Below, in pieces: positions 47,070 to 56,013 of a DNA stretch of 64,000 nucleotides. Each line of letters opens with the position of its first letter. Position 1 is the first letter of the stretch. The stretch spans positions 62,001 through 126,000 of the forward strand of contig NZ_JAENGP010000004.1 in assembly GCF_016595155.1 (NCBI RefSeq), written 5' to 3'. The DNA is from Advenella mandrilli (GTDB lineage: Bacteria > Pseudomonadota > Gammaproteobacteria > Burkholderiales > Burkholderiaceae_B). The notes below the pieces were generated by a model, which worked only from the letters and a program-made list of their open reading frames with translations, ran no database searches and was not told where the DNA came from. The translations under genes were made by a program, and so were the position numbers.

Positions 47070-47605
47070 TTATTGAATTAAGTCGTACAATTCGTCCAGC
47101 TCAGCTTCTGAAAGACTGATTGACCTTTCTTCTTTGGGCCTTTTCTGTTTATGGATGATCCACCACTCCTGTGGTGTCATCTCCCAAAAATGACCCGGCT
47201 GTATGCCCCACTGCCCGACAGCCAAGCCATAAAATGCAGACCAGTCTACTTCCGGGGCTTCTTCGTAGTTTTCTGGTCCAGCTCCTTTCCCTGCTCACCT
47301 TCGCTTGACTGAGAGGGGAATGCGGCAGTGATGATTGCTTCGCTCATTTGGCGAACCATTGTGATATCCAAATTACACAGCGCAACGTAAACATCCTCAT
47401 CGGTAACATCCACTCCTTTGGATTGCAGGAAGATAGCCACAGCCGCCGCTACGTGTGTCATTTTTGGCTGGCCTGTGGCCAGGCTGTTTGCCAGGGCGGA
47501 CAGGGAAACATGCTGCTCAACTTTGTTAAGCAGCCGCATGGTGGGTGTGATCGAATAATCAACGCCCTCCCATGTGATAGTAATTTCTTTAAAAACTGCG
47601 GCCAT
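47070..47605 (-). CDS. Tail assembly chaperone GT fusion made by -1 frameshift
   Basis: The 47246-47605 frame contains the slippery heptamer GGGAAAG (plus-strand bases 47285-47291), read G GGA AAG. A -1 slip there enters a second open frame that has no usable start codon of its own and runs to the stop at 47070-47072. The fusion would have 178 residues: 107 from the G part and 71 from the T part (VDWSAFYGLAVGQWGIQPG, FWEMTPQEWW, LSEAELDELYDLIQ). FW-x-MTPQE is typical of tail assembly chaperones. Lambda uses the same heptamer for G/GT. The T frame is too short and start-less for normal gene finders. Confidence 0.8.
47246..47605 (-). CDS. Tail assembly chaperone, G-like unshifted form
   Basis: A 119-residue protein made when no frameshift occurs. 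It contains a beta start (ITITWEGVDYSITPTMRLLNKVEQ) and a helical part typical of tail chaperones, ending in a polar tail (KELDQKTTKKPRK). With the GT fusion it coats the tape measure protein during tail assembly. It lies directly after the tail tube gene and overlaps its stop by one base. Confidence 0.85.
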   Translation of the reverse strand: MAAVFKEITITWEGVDYSITPTMRLLNKVEQHVSLSALANSLATGQPKMTHVAAAVAIFLQSKGVDVTDEDVYVALCNLDITMVRQMSEAIITAAFPSQSSEGEQGKELDQKTTKKPRK

Positions 47606-48009
47606 TATGGTGTCTCCGGTGTATAAGTAAGCTCGCCACTAGATGTAATCGTGGCACTGAACGTGACGGCTTCGTTATGTGGGGCGCCCAGCTCAACGCT
47701 GCCAATATGAAAATCGCCAGAAACTTTACCCCAGCCCGGGAAGTTCAGTTCATAATCAGAAACCAATGCGCCACCCGCACCAAGGGCAAGCTTAATAAGC
47801 GTGTCGTCTTTAGCAACACCCTCAACCGACATTTCCATGGATCGCACTGCTGGATCAGTGCCCAGGAATGTGGTCCATCCGTCGTCGTCGTCGCTGGTGA
47901 TGTCGATCGGCTCGTTATTCATGGTCATGGTCTTTGTCTTCATGCCCATGATTGCTGTGCCGCCTGCTGTAGGTGTAAACGTGACCTTGCGGCCTACCAT
48001 AGCTGTCAT
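47605..48009 (-). CDS. Major tail tube protein
   Basis: A 134-residue protein with the tail tube pattern: GRKVTFTPTAGGTAIMGMKTKT at the start, a WTTFLGTDPAVRSMEMSVEGVA segment and a beta-rich end (AVTFSATITSSGELTYT). It polymerises into hexameric rings around the tape measure. The small size fits the TP901/HK97 tail tube group. It is followed by the G/GT genes as in most siphophages. Confidence 0.85.
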   Translation of the reverse strand: MTAMVGRKVTFTPTAGGTAIMGMKTKTMTMNNEPIDITSDDDDGWTTFLGTDPAVRSMEMSVEGVAKDDTLIKLALGAGGALVSDYELNFPGWGKVSGDFHIGSVELGAPHNEAVTFSATITSSGELTYTPETP

Positions 48010-48045
48010 ATCGCTACTCCATTAAAAATGACCCGTAATGGGCCG

Positions 48046-48417
48046 TTAAATGTTTTCTGTTGTCAGCCGGAATCGTATAATTCCGTGCCTTGTTATGCCA
48101 TCTGGGTCAAGCAGGACGTCTTGATATTGAAAGATGCAATCAATCACATGAGCGCCTGAAGCCGACAACTCGCGCCGATTAAGGATCGAATAGATGTCGC
48201 TCATGATGTCCTTGACTTCTTTCATGCCGGAATACCTGGACCAGATGTGGATTGTCAGTTCTGTATCAAATCCGGTACTGTCGTCTGTATCAAAAGGGAC
48301 TGAATCATCCTCTCCAATGATCACATACGGAAACGACGCGCCTTGCGGAACATCATCATAGACGGCAACCTGCAGCGCGGTTAGTGCAGAAAAAATAGCA
48401 TGCTGAATTTCTGTCAT
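48046..48417 (-). CDS. Tail completion protein, DUF3168 family
   Basis: A 123-residue protein recognised as DUF3168 (QVAVYDDVPQGASFPYVIIGE, TIHIWSRYSGMKEVKDIM). This family corresponds to the tail terminator/completion protein (gpU-like) that ends tail growth and joins the head. It overlaps the HK97 gp10-like gene by four bases. Confidence 0.87.
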   Translation of the reverse strand: MTEIQHAIFSALTALQVAVYDDVPQGASFPYVIIGEDDSVPFDTDDSTGFDTELTIHIWSRYSGMKEVKDIMSDIYSILNRRELSASGAHVIDCIFQYQDVLLDPDGITRHGIIRFRLTTENI

Positions 48418-48842
48418 TTGCCCACCTTTGATGCTGCTTTCTTTGATATTTCTTTGAGCCGCTTATTCCAAGCCGACCTTCTCCCGCGCAGAGACTTTCT
48501 CAAAAACGGCCTGGCTTTCATATTGACCGTGCCGTATTCAAGAAAGATAGAATATAAAAGATCGGATCCAACGAATCCGGACAAGCCTTTTAAATCTGTC
48601 CTCATGCTGCGCACCAAGTCACCGGAATCCGAGTTTGGTGGCTTGCCTGGCGCTGACGTCCATCTGCCACCAGATTTTGCCCCGCGCGAGTTCCGGCTGA
48701 TTGATTTAATTGCGGCTGTTTTGACTTCTTCTGCCGTGATCTTGACAGAGTCTTTGATTTCGTCATCCATGTTCAAGCCGAACTTGCGTAAGTTTCGCTG
48801 AAGCTTTTCAACACCAACTATCTTTGCTCGTGGCCCACTCAT
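48414..48842 (-). CDS. HK97 gp10-like head-tail joining protein
   Basis: A 142-residue basic protein of the HK97-gp10 family (GVEKLQRNLRKFG, PGKPPNSDSGDLVRS, FLEYGTVNMKARPFLRKSL). It belongs to the neck region of siphophages. It is translationally coupled on both sides through four-base overlaps. Confidence 0.88.
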   Translation of the reverse strand: MSGPRAKIVGVEKLQRNLRKFGLNMDDEIKDSVKITAEEVKTAAIKSISRNSRGAKSGGRWTSAPGKPPNSDSGDLVRSMRTDLKGLSGFVGSDLLYSIFLEYGTVNMKARPFLRKSLRGRRSAWNKRLKEISKKAASKVGK

Positions 48843-49162
48843 GCCGCGACACCTTCCTCAACAAGCAGTTCAAGCCGCTCATGTCGGTTATTAACATCGA
48901 CAACCGCCCTGATTTGGTAACGATTGCCGTTATACAGGATTGAGTTTTTTGCAGTAACTTTGTGATGGCAGTAAATAAACACACGATGCATGATGCTTGA
49001 CTGCAATTGCATGGCCTGAAGTCTTTCATTCATAGATCCGTGCCTCCATTCTGCCCAGCATGAATAAATGGTCCGCCAGTTTTTTGAGCCGCCGCCCATT
49101 CCATCATCAGTAATGACTTCTTCCTGAATCTCAATGCGGGCATTTAATCGTCCGGCTCTCAT
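48839..49162 (-). CDS. Phage head-tail adaptor (head closure) protein
   Basis: A 107-residue protein of the head-tail joining type (SPP1 gp16-like): MRAGRLNARIEIQEEVITDDGMGGG, then MQLQSSIMHRVFIYCHH and YNGNRYQIRAVVDVNNRHERLELL. It closes the portal after DNA packaging. It overlaps both neighbours by four bases. Confidence 0.88.
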   Translation of the reverse strand: MRAGRLNARIEIQEEVITDDGMGGGSKNWRTIYSCWAEWRHGSMNERLQAMQLQSSIMHRVFIYCHHKVTAKNSILYNGNRYQIRAVVDVNNRHERLELLVEEGVAA

Positions 49163-49638
49163 GGCATCTGCACCACTCGAAAACTGTTCAGTAGCTCAGG
49201 AACGCCAGTTGGCAGCCTTGCAACGGACACCCCAACCACATCGGACTCCCTGTTTTGGAATAAATTTCCAAGTGTCAACAGCATGGCGGCATAAATAGAG
49301 CCATTAATAACAATTCCATTTATGACCCGATATGCTGAAATTCTGGCCTCCAGATATTTTGATTCGGCCATTTGAACCATGATTTCCCTTTGCCCGGCAT
49401 TGCTCATAGACATAGCTGTCTGTAATGAGGCATTGTAGGCATCATAGGCGGCGCCAACTTTGCCTGGAATCTCTGCCTGTGCTGCATCCAGCGCTGCTTG
49501 ATCTTCGAATACCGCCCGGTTCAAGTAGGCAATCACACTGCTTTCGGCTGCGTGTATATAAGCCAGCATTTGTTCGGCTGGATAATCCGCCTCCAGCCGG
49601 CAATGCGCCAACGCCTCATCAATCGTTATCAGTGGCAT
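49159..49638 (-). CDS. Phage head-tail connector protein (gp6-like)
   Basis: A 159-residue helical protein with the gp6-like connector start (ITIDEALAHCRLEADYPAEQM) and HAAESSVIAYLNRAVFED. It docks to the portal as a dodecameric ring. The start at 49638 is chosen since homologues begin at MPLITIDEA; the frame stays open to 49734 only by overlapping the upstream small gene. Confidence 0.87.
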   Translation of the reverse strand: MPLITIDEALAHCRLEADYPAEQMLAYIHAAESSVIAYLNRAVFEDQAALDAAQAEIPGKVGAAYDAYNASLQTAMSMSNAGQREIMVQMAESKYLEARISAYRVINGIVINGSIYAAMLLTLGNLFQNRESDVVGVSVARLPTGVPELLNSFRVVQMP

Positions 49639-49795
49639 TTTCTTTTGCCTTGCGCGGTGCTGGCTTAACATCAACAGCGCCAACTTCCTTGGCAGCATCC
49701 AGCAATTCATCAGGGCATTCATCGCCCTCGACAAACTGTGTCGGGTAAAGATCGCCCTGCTTGCAGCCTTTAAATGGCTTGATGAATTTCATCAT
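49619..49795 (-). CDS. Small phage protein in the head-tail module
   Basis: A 58-residue gene shorter than usual ORF cut-offs, starting MMKFIKPFKGCKQGDLYP and ending with a basic then acidic tail (PRKAKENATDND). AGGAGG lies 6 bases before the ATG at 49795. It fills the gap between the head fibre protein and the connector genes and overlaps the connector start by 20 bases. No known family was recognised; gene order suggests a minor head or neck protein. Confidence 0.7.
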   Translation of the reverse strand: MMKFIKPFKGCKQGDLYPTQFVEGDECPDELLDAAKEVGAVDVKPAPRKAKENATDND

Positions 49796-49797
49796 GA

Positions 49798-50133
49798 TCA
49801 GCCTCCTGTTGCAGCATCTTCAAGCGCCTTGATGCGCGTGGAAAGGGCGACGGCAAGCGACTGCAAATCAGCCGCAGCGGCGAGGCCGGAATCGGTATCC
49901 TCAATCACCGCGTGATCGTGCGTATCGACAGCCGCATCAATGGCGGTACGTGCGGCTGCTTTGTCAGCACCGGAAGCGATAACGGCTGGTTTGCTCGGGA
50001 GGTTGCCCCAGTTAACCGCGCTGATATCAGCAATGCCCTCAATGTCGCCGCCTGCCTCAACAACAATCTTCCCGCCTGCACCAACGACCAATTCGCTGCC
50101 GCCCTGCTTGAGATAAATGTTCGTGTTTTGCAT
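49798..50133 (-). CDS. Head fibre / decoration-like protein
   Basis: A 111-residue protein with a Gly-rich beta segment (LKQGGSELVVGAGGKIVVEAGG), an Ala-rich middle and a C-terminal helix (LQSLAVALSTRIKALED), typical of phage head fibre proteins. The start at 50133 is preferred because GGAGT is about 7 bases upstream; the ATG at 50139 is too close. It follows the major capsid gene by 51 bases and probably decorates the capsid. Confidence 0.72.
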   Translation of the reverse strand: MQNTNIYLKQGGSELVVGAGGKIVVEAGGDIEGIADISAVNWGNLPSKPAVIASGADKAAARTAIDAAVDTHDHAVIEDTDSGLAAAADLQSLAVALSTRIKALEDAATGG

Positions 50134-50183
50134 TTCCATACTCCAGAAAGAAGAAGGCCCGCTACATGAGCGGGCCAGATTGG

Positions 50184-51401
50184 TTAGGCGGCGACGTTAA
50201 GGGCGCGCAGGCACTCGGGGTTGACTACACCGCCACCGACGCGCTTGGTTGTGTAGAACAGCACGTAAGGCTTCTTGGTGTAGGGGTCACGCAGTACGCG
50301 CACACCCACACGATCAACGATCAGGTAGCCTTGGCGGAAGTCACCGAACATAATCGGCTTGGCGTTTGCAGCCACATCAGGCATGTCCGGCACTTCAGTC
50401 ACCGCAAAGCCTGCCAGCGTCGAAGGTTGGCCAGCAAGGTACGAAGGCTGCCACAGGTATGTGCCCGAACCGTCTTTCAGCTTGCGGGCAGCGGCCATTG
50501 TCTTGCGATTCATGATGAAACGCGCATTGCCGGTAAAGGCGCTGGGCAAGTCATAAACCAGATCAATGATGCCGTCGGCTGTCAGCAGGTTGGCGTTACC
50601 CGATTTGACCAGCGTAATAGCGCCGAAGGGGTGTTTTGCCGCGTTAGTAGCCCCAGTAACGTAGGTCAGGATGCCGAAGGGTTTGTTAGAGCCATCGCCG
50701 GACACAAACGCAGCGCCCTCCTGCTTGGCGAACTCAGTCTGCACTTCGCCAGCCAGCCAGCTTTCGAGATTGATTTCCGCATCATCCAGAATCTGCTGAG
50801 TCGCAGCCGGGTTAGCGTAAATCTCGCCGGTCGTGATTGTCAGCGGGGCAAACTCGCTGGTTGCGGTTTCAGTGCGTGCGTCAGCCTCGCCAACCCAACC
50901 GGAGGCGGTTCCGCCCACGTTGAACAGTTTTGTGTAGGCGTTTTTACTGGTGGATACCCCCCCGGCAATTTGACGCATAGGGGACACTTGCACCAGCTTG
51001 TCGGTAATCGTGCGATCCCATTCAGTCGGTGTCAGGTAACCACCTTCATCATCAGCGCCCTTATTCAAGGCGGCCTGAATATCACCCTTTTTCATGTGCG
51101 CTTTAAAGGCTTCGGTGTATTCCTTATCCTTGATGCCACCGGCTGGACCGCCCATTTGGGCCGAGGCAATCTTCAGGTTTGCCTCATCAACCGCAGCCTG
51201 CAAGGAAGAAATTTCCCGGTCAAACTTGGACAACTTCTCTTCATGATCGGAAGCAGGCAATCCAGCCTTTACATCATCAAGCTGCTTTTTGTGCTCGGCT
51301 TGAAAATCAGAAAATGCTTTTTGCAGGTTTGCAACAATTTGGTTTACATCACTTTGAGCACGAACACTTACGATGCCGCGCTGGATATTATGGTGAGCCA
51401 T
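50184..51401 (-). CDS. HK97-type major capsid protein
   Basis: A 405-residue capsid protein. The first about 100 residues are a coiled-coil delta/scaffold domain (QKAFSDFQAEHKKQLDDVKAG), normally removed by the protease. The HK97 fold follows (GGYLTPTEWDRTITDKLVQVSPMRQ), with DAEINLESWLAGEVQTEFA and FIMNRKTMAAARKLKDGSG. A protease and portal gene lie just upstream, the standard HK97 order. Confidence 0.95.
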   Translation of the reverse strand: MAHHNIQRGIVSVRAQSDVNQIVANLQKAFSDFQAEHKKQLDDVKAGLPASDHEEKLSKFDREISSLQAAVDEANLKIASAQMGGPAGGIKDKEYTEAFKAHMKKGDIQAALNKGADDEGGYLTPTEWDRTITDKLVQVSPMRQIAGGVSTSKNAYTKLFNVGGTASGWVGEADARTETATSEFAPLTITTGEIYANPAATQQILDDAEINLESWLAGEVQTEFAKQEGAAFVSGDGSNKPFGILTYVTGATNAAKHPFGAITLVKSGNANLLTADGIIDLVYDLPSAFTGNARFIMNRKTMAAARKLKDGSGTYLWQPSYLAGQPSTLAGFAVTEVPDMPDVAANAKPIMFGDFRQGYLIVDRVGVRVLRDPYTKKPYVLFYTTKRVGGGVVNPECLRALNVAA

Positions 51402-52246
51402 TATTGGCCTCCTTTAATAGTATTGATTAAGTTTTGCAGCGATGCTGCGATGTCATTACCAGCGCTCGGCGTGGCATCATTTCCAGCAGCGCCCGGCTTG
51501 CCAGAAAATAGGTTTTTGAAAACATCACGCCGGGTTGAGCGGGAATGCCCAGCCTTGGCCATAGATGCCTCAACCATGGCCAGGTATTTTTTCTGACCAT
51601 GAGAATTGGTGTTGTAGGTGATTTCTTCGGATTCAATCAGTCCGGTGGCAAGGCCATCTTTGACGGCTTGACTCGCGCCTATCCACGTTTCCTTGTCCAT
51701 CAATGTTGCCGCCTCTTCTGCGGTCATGCCTGACCTGGCTGCATAAACATCAGCCATGGCAGCATCGAATGGGGCCAATTGTTCGCTGGCAGCAATCATG
51801 TCATGACGATTCCCAATGGCTACCACCCAGGCGTTGTGGATCATTAAGAATGAGCCATCCCCCATGAGAATTTCATCACCAGCCATGGCAATGACTGAGG
51901 CAGCCGATGCGGCCAAACCCATTACCCTTACGGTTACCTTGCCTTCATGCTGTCGGAGCAGGTTATAGATCGCCACGCCCTCAAAGAAATCACCCCCAGG
52001 CGAATTGATATTGACCACAACATCTTGCTTTCCAATTGCTCGAAGCGCCGCTGAGATACGCTTAGCGGTTACGCCCGTTCCGTCCCAGCTATCACCGATG
52101 CTGTCATAAATTGAAATTGAATTTTCTCCCTCGGCGGCGGCCTTGATTTCAGGCTCCCACTTTTCAAGCGCATCGGGCCGCATGTCAAACTTGGCTTTGC
52201 TGATATTGTGAGAAGCCTTGATTTCAGGCAGTTTTATTAGGCTCAT
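51401..52246 (-). CDS. Prohead protease, ClpP-like (S14)
   Basis: A 281-residue Clp-type serine protease. The oxyanion Gly-rich segment is NINSPGGDFFEGVAIYN, the serine is in GLAASAASVIAMAGD and the histidine in LMIHNAWV. It matures the capsid by removing scaffold domains. Its end overlaps the capsid gene start by one base and its start overlaps the portal gene by 23 bases. Confidence 0.93.
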   Translation of the reverse strand: MSLIKLPEIKASHNISKAKFDMRPDALEKWEPEIKAAAEGENSISIYDSIGDSWDGTGVTAKRISAALRAIGKQDVVVNINSPGGDFFEGVAIYNLLRQHEGKVTVRVMGLAASAASVIAMAGDEILMGDGSFLMIHNAWVVAIGNRHDMIAASEQLAPFDAAMADVYAARSGMTAEEAATLMDKETWIGASQAVKDGLATGLIESEEITYNTNSHGQKKYLAMVEASMAKAGHSRSTRRDVFKNLFSGKPGAAGNDATPSAGNDIAASLQNLINTIKGGQ

Positions 52247-53462
52247 TGTTGTTTCCTTGCTGTGCGTTCACTCTGTTGTGAAGCTGATTTGCAAATTCTT
52301 CGTCAGATTCGGGCAAGTCCAGCATGTCCCGGACCTCATTTTGTTTCAGCCATGTTGCATGGCCACCCGCGCCCAGAGCTTTTGCAAAGCTGTCATACTG
52401 GTCTTTTAGTGTGCCTCTCAACAGGGCGCGCTCGTTAGTCTTGAAATAAAGTTCTTCCATTTCAGAATCACTTAACATTACACGGGCCAATGCTTGTTCC
52501 CAGGCAGTAAACCAATGCTGCAAGCCGTACTGAATGAAGAAAATGCCAAGCTGCTCAATGCCAGAACCCCAGGATGTGTCATCCATCATAAGGAGCGGTC
52601 TTGGCACACCAAAGGCTCTGGCTACCTCTTCGATTTGTGCATTCCGGTTCTCGATGTGCTGAGATTCGCGGGAGGTTGCGGCAAAAAGCTTGGCCTTAGC
52701 GTCCTCTTCAAGGATCATCCACTTGCCTGCATTTTCAGCGCCCGAAAAATCCTCATTCAGCGATTTGCGCATCCGCTCAAATGCACTATCAGAAAGCGCT
52801 TTCGGAGTTTCAATAGCGCCACCCGCCATGTTTCCTGTTTCAAACGTGCGTGCTGCTGCATTTTCTGCATCACGGGCAAGCTTAATTGCGCCACTGGCCA
52901 GCTTCATTCTGGCAATAGCGGTTATGCCATCTATGGTCAGGTCTCTTAAATGAAAGACTTCATGTTGCTGCAGGGTGACCGGGTTACCGTCTTTTCTGGT
53001 ATATGTGTATGTCATTTTCCAGTCATCGCCCAAACTGGCTTTTACACGATCAAACGGCAGCGGAATCAGAGCAATGGGACGGCCCCGTGACCAAATGATT
53101 CGGGCATACCCACTGCCGTTGGTCAGAGCGCTTAACTGGATCTGGCTTTTAAATTCATAAGGCGTCTGCCAGCCGTTGGGTTTTAGTTTTAGCAACCGAT
53201 ACGCCGGATGGCTTTTTGCAAATTCCTTCTGAGGCCCGTTTTTAATAAGATTAATCGGCAGCATACCGATTGATTCACAAATCAAAGATACGCATCTGAG
53301 CGCGGCCATATTGCGCAATTTATCATTTGAGATTTGCTCCCCACGGACGTATTCCTTGAAAGCCGGATCATCCATACTACTAAATGCCATGCCGTCATAC
53401 GAAGCCTGCGGGCGAGCAGAAGCCTCCGGTTCTTTTTTCCGGAAGAAGTTAAAAATTCCCAT
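52224..53462 (-). CDS. Phage portal protein
   Basis: A 412-residue portal protein of the HK97 type (LRNMAALRCVSLICESIGMLP, LLKLKPNGWQTPYEFKSQI, LMMDDTSWGSGIEQLGIFFIQ). It forms the dodecameric DNA gate at one capsid vertex and the docking site for terminase. It is placed between terminase and protease, as usual. Confidence 0.95.
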   Translation of the reverse strand: MGIFNFFRKKEPEASARPQASYDGMAFSSMDDPAFKEYVRGEQISNDKLRNMAALRCVSLICESIGMLPINLIKNGPQKEFAKSHPAYRLLKLKPNGWQTPYEFKSQIQLSALTNGSGYARIIWSRGRPIALIPLPFDRVKASLGDDWKMTYTYTRKDGNPVTLQQHEVFHLRDLTIDGITAIARMKLASGAIKLARDAENAAARTFETGNMAGGAIETPKALSDSAFERMRKSLNEDFSGAENAGKWMILEEDAKAKLFAATSRESQHIENRNAQIEEVARAFGVPRPLLMMDDTSWGSGIEQLGIFFIQYGLQHWFTAWEQALARVMLSDSEMEELYFKTNERALLRGTLKDQYDSFAKALGAGGHATWLKQNEVRDMLDLPESDEEFANQLHNRVNAQQGNNNEPNKTA

Positions 53463-53469
53463 GTGTGCC

Positions 53470-55146
53470 CTAAATAAAACGTATGCCGCGTGATTCGTAA
53501 ACTGACAGACCTGTTGCCACTGGGTTGAGCGCCATCAATTGCGCAGCATCCAGCAAAGCCATAAGCGGGTCAATTTTTGCTGTGCCAGAGGCTTGTTTTG
53601 TAATCAATATTGAGTTTGCTCTTTGCTCAACACGTGCATTGCTTACTGCCCAGGCCATCATGGGCCTGTTGCCGTGAATAAACGAGCCTTCGGCAAGTTT
53701 TCTCTCAACCGTTTTAATGGTGCCCCCAAGCCTGTACCCTTGGCTAATGCTGGCCAGCAATTCAGTGGGCAATTCAGCTTCGGCAAAAGGCTCTTCAAAA
53801 CTGATACCGATCTGATCCAGACCGATTGCAAACTTCTCGGGCAACTTTCCTGTGTCATAAATCATCTTGAATATCTCAGCCAACTCCCGAACGTCATCAC
53901 CAATATCCTCAACAATCACCAGGTCGCCGTCTTTCTCAAAATCCAGTAACCTTGGTGCGATTTCCTTTCTTCGCTCAAGCACGGACGGATGGGCCCAGGC
54001 TTTGCCCCAATGCAGCCATCTGCCTGTATCTTTTTCTCGGCCAATGGCAGCCGCTCCTAGCAAGTCATCAAGGCCGCCGCCGTCAACGCCAAGTGTTACC
54101 ACCTCGGACCGGTCAAGCAGCTCATTTAAAGTGAGGGATTGGCCGCGACTTTCCCAATAGTCAGCCCCAGCCCAGCGGTCTGAGCGTAGATTCATGCCGA
54201 TCTCAACATTCAGGTGCTTGGCCAGAAAATCAAGCGTTGCCTCCTCGCCCTCTGATGCAGCTTCCTGATACTTCTGCTCAATCACTTCCTGATCCACTGA
54301 TACACCCCAGTTCGGGTTTGTCACATAAGCATTTCTCAGGTCCCGGTGCATATTCCGGTCAATCATCCATTGAGGGAACTCATAAATGATTGGCAAGAAC
54401 ATTTTGTCCTTTACTTTTCCATCCCTCACATCCCGTGCGTACTTCAGTTTTGCCCTAAAAACGCCCGCTGGCGGCTCATTCGATTGCGTAGTGCAATAGA
54501 ATACAAACCCCTCGGGGCGCGATGCCAAGCCACCGGTTGCCTCGGTCAGCATCCCTGCTGCCTTTGACTTCTTACCAAACTCGTGCAATTCATCAATAAA
54601 GACGCCAATGGCTTTTTTCCCAGTCACGGTGGTTGAGTCAGCAGCCACCACTTTCAATGTGGCATTATTCAGCCGGTCGGTAATAGTCCGTATATGCTCC
54701 TGCTCATGAAAACGGGCTGCCAACTCAGGCTCAGCCCGGATCATGTCCCTAATTGGTTTATATGCGTTATCGCTTGCCTCTTTAGTGGGCGACAGGATGA
54801 TAAATTCACCCGATGGCCGAGTGTTGAGGACCAGCGCGGTCAGCATGATCCCGGCAGCAATGGTGCTCTTGCCGTTTTTTTTACTTACCATCAAGAAATA
54901 ATTCTTGATTAACCTTCGCCCGGTGCTTTCATCGTATGAGCCAAACAGTGTGGCCACGATATCCATCACCCATGGCAGGCAGGCATCACCCATAAGCGGA
55001 CTGCCGGTTGCATCAACCATTCTCAGGTTGGAAAACACGTCTAGTGCGTCATTGGCCTGATCTGGGAATAATGGGCCCACCGGAATAAGCGACTCTGAGT
55101 TTTCAATGCGTTTTTCCCAATCCACACAAGAAGTATCCCACTCCAC
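53470..55146 (-). CDS. terL: Terminase large subunit
   Basis: A 558-residue packaging motor. The ATPase has Walker A VSKKNGKST at about 87-95 and Walker B GVFIDELHEF with the Asp-Glu at 185-186. The C-terminal nuclease domain has acidic sites in LGVDGGGLDD and VIVEDIGDD. It is HK97/TerL-like. It starts directly after the small subunit gene with no gap, so expression is coupled. Confidence 0.95.
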   Translation of the reverse strand: MEWDTSCVDWEKRIENSESLIPVGPLFPDQANDALDVFSNLRMVDATGSPLMGDACLPWVMDIVATLFGSYDESTGRRLIKNYFLMVSKKNGKSTIAAGIMLTALVLNTRPSGEFIILSPTKEASDNAYKPIRDMIRAEPELAARFHEQEHIRTITDRLNNATLKVVAADSTTVTGKKAIGVFIDELHEFGKKSKAAGMLTEATGGLASRPEGFVFYCTTQSNEPPAGVFRAKLKYARDVRDGKVKDKMFLPIIYEFPQWMIDRNMHRDLRNAYVTNPNWGVSVDQEVIEQKYQEAASEGEEATLDFLAKHLNVEIGMNLRSDRWAGADYWESRGQSLTLNELLDRSEVVTLGVDGGGLDDLLGAAAIGREKDTGRWLHWGKAWAHPSVLERRKEIAPRLLDFEKDGDLVIVEDIGDDVRELAEIFKMIYDTGKLPEKFAIGLDQIGISFEEPFAEAELPTELLASISQGYRLGGTIKTVERKLAEGSFIHGNRPMMAWAVSNARVEQRANSILITKQASGTAKIDPLMALLDAAQLMALNPVATGLSVYESRGIRFI

Positions 55147-55584
55147 TTATTTAACTGCCTTCAAGTGACCTGCCTGTCGCTGCCCAAACCTGCTTGACTG
55201 GGTAGCCTGCGCATCCTGCTGTTGCTGTTCCTTCTTGCCCAGCTCCCCCTTTCTGGCGTGAAAGTAAGGCATCAGGGTTTTGGCGGCGTCCAGCCTAAGC
55301 CTGGGATCTTCGGCAACATCATTAACCATCGCCATCAAGAATTTCTTTGGGTCCTTGAATGAGCCGGCCAGCTCTGACAGATTAAGTGGCCCAGGTTCTT
55401 CTTTGGCCCTTTGCACAACTCCTTTGCGCTCCATCTCAGCAATGACATCAGGATCATTAGACAATCTTGAGCCGGCCTGGGATGCTGATTTTTCACTATA
55501 GCCAGCAGCAATAGCAGCGTCTTTATTTGAAGCGCCAGATTTAAGCGCCGCTGCAAATTTGCGCTTTTTCTCTGTTAACGCCAT
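55147..55584 (-). CDS. terS: Terminase small subunit
   Basis: A 145-residue protein with the terminase_2-like HTH at the N-terminus (KKRKFAAALKSGASNKDAAIAAGYS, SQAGSRLSNDPDVIAEM) and a Gln-rich basic C-terminus. It recognises the packaging site and loads the large subunit. The gap of about 100 bases upstream to the HNH gene may include the cos or pac site. Confidence 0.9.
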   Translation of the reverse strand: MALTEKKRKFAAALKSGASNKDAAIAAGYSEKSASQAGSRLSNDPDVIAEMERKGVVQRAKEEPGPLNLSELAGSFKDPKKFLMAMVNDVAEDPRLRLDAAKTLMPYFHARKGELGKKEQQQQDAQATQSSRFGQRQAGHLKAVK

Positions 55585-55686
55585 TTAACTCGTCCTTTAA
55601 CATATTTGTTAAAACTGGAAATTTTCTGCGAATGAGTGGGGGGCGGGTGTCCAGCCAAAGCCACTTCCAGACTTTTAACAGGGGGG

Positions 55687-56013
55687 CTATCGCCTCGTCC
55701 TGTATCCGCCTTCAGCTCGTGTTTTCAAATCGTGGCACCCACCGATGCCGGCACATAAGACCTGACAGTTATCGTCCGTGTCTGGCCCACCTTGATGCAG
55801 CGGTATCCTGTGGTCTAACTCAAACTCATGCATTGCAACCAGCTTTCCACAGTTTGCGCAGTGCGGATCTTTAAGCCATATTCTTTTCCTGCGTTCCTGC
55901 CCTCTTCTTCCTGCTATCCGTTTGGGTGGTGCTGGCGCTCTGGCCGCCTTGCCTGCTACTGGTAGTCGTGGCTTGATAGTGGCCAGCTTGATCTTGGGCT
56001 TGAGTAATGTCAT
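55687..56013 (-). CDS. Phage HNH endonuclease
   Basis: A 108-residue HNH nuclease. Zn Cys pair CANCGK, the catalytic FELDHRIPLHQGGPDTDDN and a final Cys region (CAGIGGCHDLKT) are present. The basic N-terminus (PPKRIAGRRGQERRKR) likely binds DNA. HNH proteins next to terminase in HK97-like phages help cut cos during packaging. It overlaps the preceding gene by four bases. Confidence 0.9.
   Translation of the reverse strand: MTLLKPKIKLATIKPRLPVAGKAARAPAPPKRIAGRRGQERRKRIWLKDPHCANCGKLVAMHEFELDHRIPLHQGGPDTDDNCQVLCAGIGGCHDLKTRAEGGYRTRR

Noticed and set aside
50166-51596. 476-codon frame opposite the capsid gene
   Set aside because: Antisense shadow of the well-supported HK97 capsid gene; the sequence shows no domain.
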